16,475 nt of DNA from Candidatus Odinarchaeota archaeon (GTDB taxonomy: Archaea; Asgardarchaeota; JAGGXT01). Shown one piece after another: positions 14,613 through 16,475 of this stretch. The first letter of the stretch is position 1; each line of letters opens with the position of its first letter. The notes beneath the pieces were generated by a model. The model saw only the letters and a list, made by a program, of their open reading frames with translations. It was not told the DNA's origin and made no database searches. Made by a program: the position numbers and the translations under genes. The stretch lies in contig JAGGXT010000303.1 of the NCBI GenBank assembly GCA_021162905.1, positions 1 to 16,475 on the forward strand, written 5' to 3'.

Positions 14613-15740
14613 TCATGCATGCATATTCTGATAAAGATATTTGTTTATGCTCTCACTAATCTCCTTGTATAATTGTAATATGTACCTCCCTTTATCTGTT
14701 AAAACTGTTCTCCCTCTAACTTTACCTCCTTTCTCTGAAGTTAAAAGTTTAAAGCCTAAAGTGTACTCCAGGCTTTTAATTTTCTCCATATAGGTAGATG
14801 TAGAGAAACCCAAAGCAGAGCATGCAGCCCTAAAGGACTTAAGCTGTTCAATAACTTCCAGTAGCATAAGCACATCGTGAGGTATTTCCTTCTTATCGCC
14901 TATCATAAGTGAGATATTAGCTACGGGTATGAACTCCAATTTGAAATGGCTACTTGCGCACTTTGAGAATATAAATCTTCTTACAATCTTCTCGTCTACT
15001 TTACTATAATGCATTCTTCCATCGAGTATCGGACACTTTCCTACTCTACCAGAGGCATCCACGTATAACATTCTACATGTAGTTTCAAATGGTTTAGCCA
15101 ACAAAGTTACTGGATATCCTTTAATAAATGCATTCGTAGCATAATAACCATAAAGTGTGCCATATCGGAGACAAATCTCTACGTTTCTCTTTCCTTCCAG
15201 TAGTGTAATTGGGTTTGTATTCACATATTTAGAATACGGTGGCTCACCCACCCTAAGTGATAAGCCATAAGTTCTGCAGAAAGGTATCAATGAAAAAATA
15301 TTACCTATGTCCTTTGCAGTTCCCATAACAATGTAGTAGAGAGAGATGTTTTCTATACCTTGAGAGATTAGTACCTTTATATGTTTCTCAAATCTTCTTG
15401 CGAGCTCTATGCTAGGAATCACGAGAACTATCTCGTTAATTCTCTCGAATATAGATTTATCTAATGCATTAGAAAGAGAGTTTATGTTGATGAAGAGATG
15501 TATTTTCCTTGAAAAACTCTGTAATAATTCAATTATAGAAGGAAGCTGAGTATGCTTAAGAGGATTCGTGCACAAAATAATGGACTCATCAAATATGAAA
15601 TTTTTCCATAGCTTTCTAAGTCTTTCTATTGCCCTAAGGGGTAGGAAGCACTCCTTCTCATTCAACGCTACTAATGAACAATGACGACAATTTCCTTCAC
15701 ATTTATTTGATGGTGAAACAAGGAGCGTCTTCTTAGGCAT
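14613..15740 (-). CDS. Radical SAM protein fused to a ModE-like winged helix
   Basis: This 375-residue protein has the radical SAM cluster motif CxxxCxxC close to its N terminus (C14, C18, C21 in CEGNCRHC). Further on, C222-x8-G-x4-C236 and C261 resemble part of a SPASM/Twitch auxiliary iron-sulfur site. The last 85 residues form a winged helix of the ModE/LysR type: a helix-turn-helix at about 300-330, then GGKVRGRTVLTDKGRYILQL, which matches the ModE wing pattern. I therefore see an enzyme-like domain joined to a DNA-binding domain. The open frame extends to 15833, but ATG 15740 has GGTGAG upstream, starts 13 bases after the preceding stop and is just before the conserved core. It probably regulates the cooF operon ahead of it. 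No substrate can be named, and the DNA-binding role is inferred. Confidence 0.8.
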   Translation of the reverse strand: MPKKTLLVSPSNKCEGNCRHCSLVALNEKECFLPLRAIERLRKLWKNFIFDESIILCTNPLKHTQLPSIIELLQSFSRKIHLFININSLSNALDKSIFERINEIVLVIPSIELARRFEKHIKVLISQGIENISLYYIVMGTAKDIGNIFSLIPFCRTYGLSLRVGEPPYSKYVNTNPITLLEGKRNVEICLRYGTLYGYYATNAFIKGYPVTLLAKPFETTCRMLYVDASGRVGKCPILDGRMHYSKVDEKIVRRFIFSKCASSHFKLEFIPVANISLMIGDKKEIPHDVLMLLEVIEQLKSFRAACSALGFSTSTYMEKIKSLEYTLGFKLLTSEKGGKVRGRTVLTDKGRYILQLYKEISESINKYLYQNMHA

Positions 15741-15753
15741 GCTGCTCACCAAT

Positions 15754-16332
15754 TTACTCGAAGTATATTTCGAATCCGCAGAATGAATTTCCAAGTCCCC
15801 AACAGTATTTCTCCTTAACCACATTACTACCATAAAGCTCCGTTAGAATCCCTTGCAAAATACCTGCCTCAAAGTCACACATAGCTTTTCCAACATTTGG
15901 TAAATCATAGCAACTTACGCATTCATATATATTAATTTTCATGGTATTGAAAGATTCCTTAATCAAGTCTACCAAACCTATCTTATATAGAACAAGAGCC
16001 ATTGGTATATCATCCATGCTGTTAATTATTCCCTTCTTAACCATACTTTTACCAAGATTATATCCTGAAAGCCTCATAATAACTATTTTCGAAGACAGAT
16101 TATACTTTAGAGTTGCATATTCAATGGTTCTAAAATTAGCAATGTAATGCGAATCCTCGAAATTAATATCGCTAAAGAAAGGCCTTTGTGTGCGAATAAA
16201 ATGATCGAAACTAGGCCTATTTATAACTTGTCTTCTTGAGGGCCCTTCTTTAATTTCCTTAAGATAAATTTCTCTCCATTTATAAATGCTCCTAATCATA
16301 AAATCTTCTAAAACCTCTAACTTGACTCTCAA
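15754..16332 (-). CDS. V4R-domain protein, probable small-molecule sensor
   Basis: The second half of this 192-residue protein matches the V4R (4-vinyl reductase) domain: an ECVSCYDLPN motif with C138 and C141, then CDFEAGILQGILTELYG with C152, and the closing motif EKYCWGLGNSFCGFEI with C177 and C185. Known V4R domains occur in BchJ and in the sensory part of XylR/DmpR-type regulators, where they bind small ligands and sometimes zinc. No DNA-binding domain is visible here, so it may pass a signal to the radical SAM-ModE protein encoded 13 bases downstream in the same transcript. The start appears to be TTG at 16332, with GGTGAGG seven bases before; the later ATG at 16299 has no ribosome site. 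The first 60 residues are unrecognised. Confidence 0.75.
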   Translation of the reverse strand: MRVKLEVLEDFMIRSIYKWREIYLKEIKEGPSRRQVINRPSFDHFIRTQRPFFSDINFEDSHYIANFRTIEYATLKYNLSSKIVIMRLSGYNLGKSMVKKGIINSMDDIPMALVLYKIGLVDLIKESFNTMKINIYECVSCYDLPNVGKAMCDFEAGILQGILTELYGSNVVKEKYCWGLGNSFCGFEIYFE

Positions 16333-16475
16333 AATGCCTCACCTAATCAATAAGTGATGATATGAAGTCATTATTAACATCTGCAAACTATATTATAACT
16401 TAAACTAAAACACCTATTAATATTTTATTCACTATTGGAAAAATCCACATGTAAGAAAAAGAGCATGGAATTACC
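16333..16475 (-). promoter_or_regulatory. Upstream region of the V4R gene
   Basis: On the coding strand, AGTTATAATATAG (16388-16400) is a plausible TATA box, and GGTGAGG (complement of 16337-16343) is the ribosome site of the TTG-started V4R gene. The remainder to the window edge shows no clear gene. The motifs found upstream of cooF are not present here. Confidence 0.35.

Noticed and set aside
15741..15833. Longer N terminus for the radical SAM protein
   Set aside because: It lies within the V4R gene, while ATG 15740 has GGTGAG at a good distance and sits just before the conserved cysteines.
1..16475. CRISPR arrays, tRNA or rRNA genes, insertion sequences
   Set aside because: I saw no regularly spaced long repeats, cloverleaf-like GC-rich stretches, transposase motifs or terminal inverted repeats.

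Overview
The window looks archaeal and AT-rich. Most genes start with ATG, GTG or TTG behind GGTG/GAGGTG/GGAGG ribosome binding sites, TATA-like boxes sit at archaeal distances, genes are packed into operons with 1-14 nt overlaps or gaps, and the protein families (AsnC/Lrp regulator, fused ChlI-ChlD ATPase, two-repeat MgtE-like carrier, Ech-type hydrogenase) are common in archaea. I cannot fix the lineage. An uncultured, probably anaerobic and possibly thermophilic archaeon is the most I can infer.

The core is a minus-strand gene cluster, about 14495 down to 4907, for coupling CO oxidation to H2 production (CO + H2O -> CO2 + H2). In transcription order it reads: a CooF-like four-cluster ferredoxin; the monofunctional Ni-CO dehydrogenase CooS with all B-, C- and D-cluster ligands; the CooC nickel-insertion ATPase; a CooT-like 68-residue protein with Cys2; then the membrane-bound group 4 [NiFe] hydrogenase. 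The hydrogenase genes are a NuoL/EchA-type antiporter subunit, a NuoC/CooU-type subunit, the large subunit CooH with both Ni-binding CxxC motifs, a 200-residue half-size antiporter-like subunit, the small subunit CooL, the NuoH/CooK-type membrane arm, and a two-cluster ferredoxin CooX. Electrons from CO would pass CooS -> CooF -> CooX/CooL -> CooH, with ion pumping by the membrane arm.

Upstream of this cluster on the same strand (16332-14613) is a two-gene unit: a V4R-domain protein and a radical SAM protein that ends in a ModE-like winged helix. No CooA or RcoM is present in the window, so these are attractive candidates for a CO-, metal- or redox-responsive regulator. The 117-nt gap between this unit and cooF holds several repeated short motifs around a probable TATA box.

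Downstream of the cluster (4788-2767) is a fused AAA+/VWA chelatase-type protein with its own probable promoter. It is convergent with a plus-strand MgtE/SLC41-like cation carrier (1372-2577). At the left end is a minus-strand AsnC/Lrp regulator (897-427). Its upstream region carries the same 13-base motif, TATTTTTCGAAAA, that occurs upstream of cooF, which suggests a link between this regulator and the CO cluster. The first 345 bases hold a small, probably frameshifted ORF. I saw no tRNA, rRNA, CRISPR array, insertion sequence or origin.
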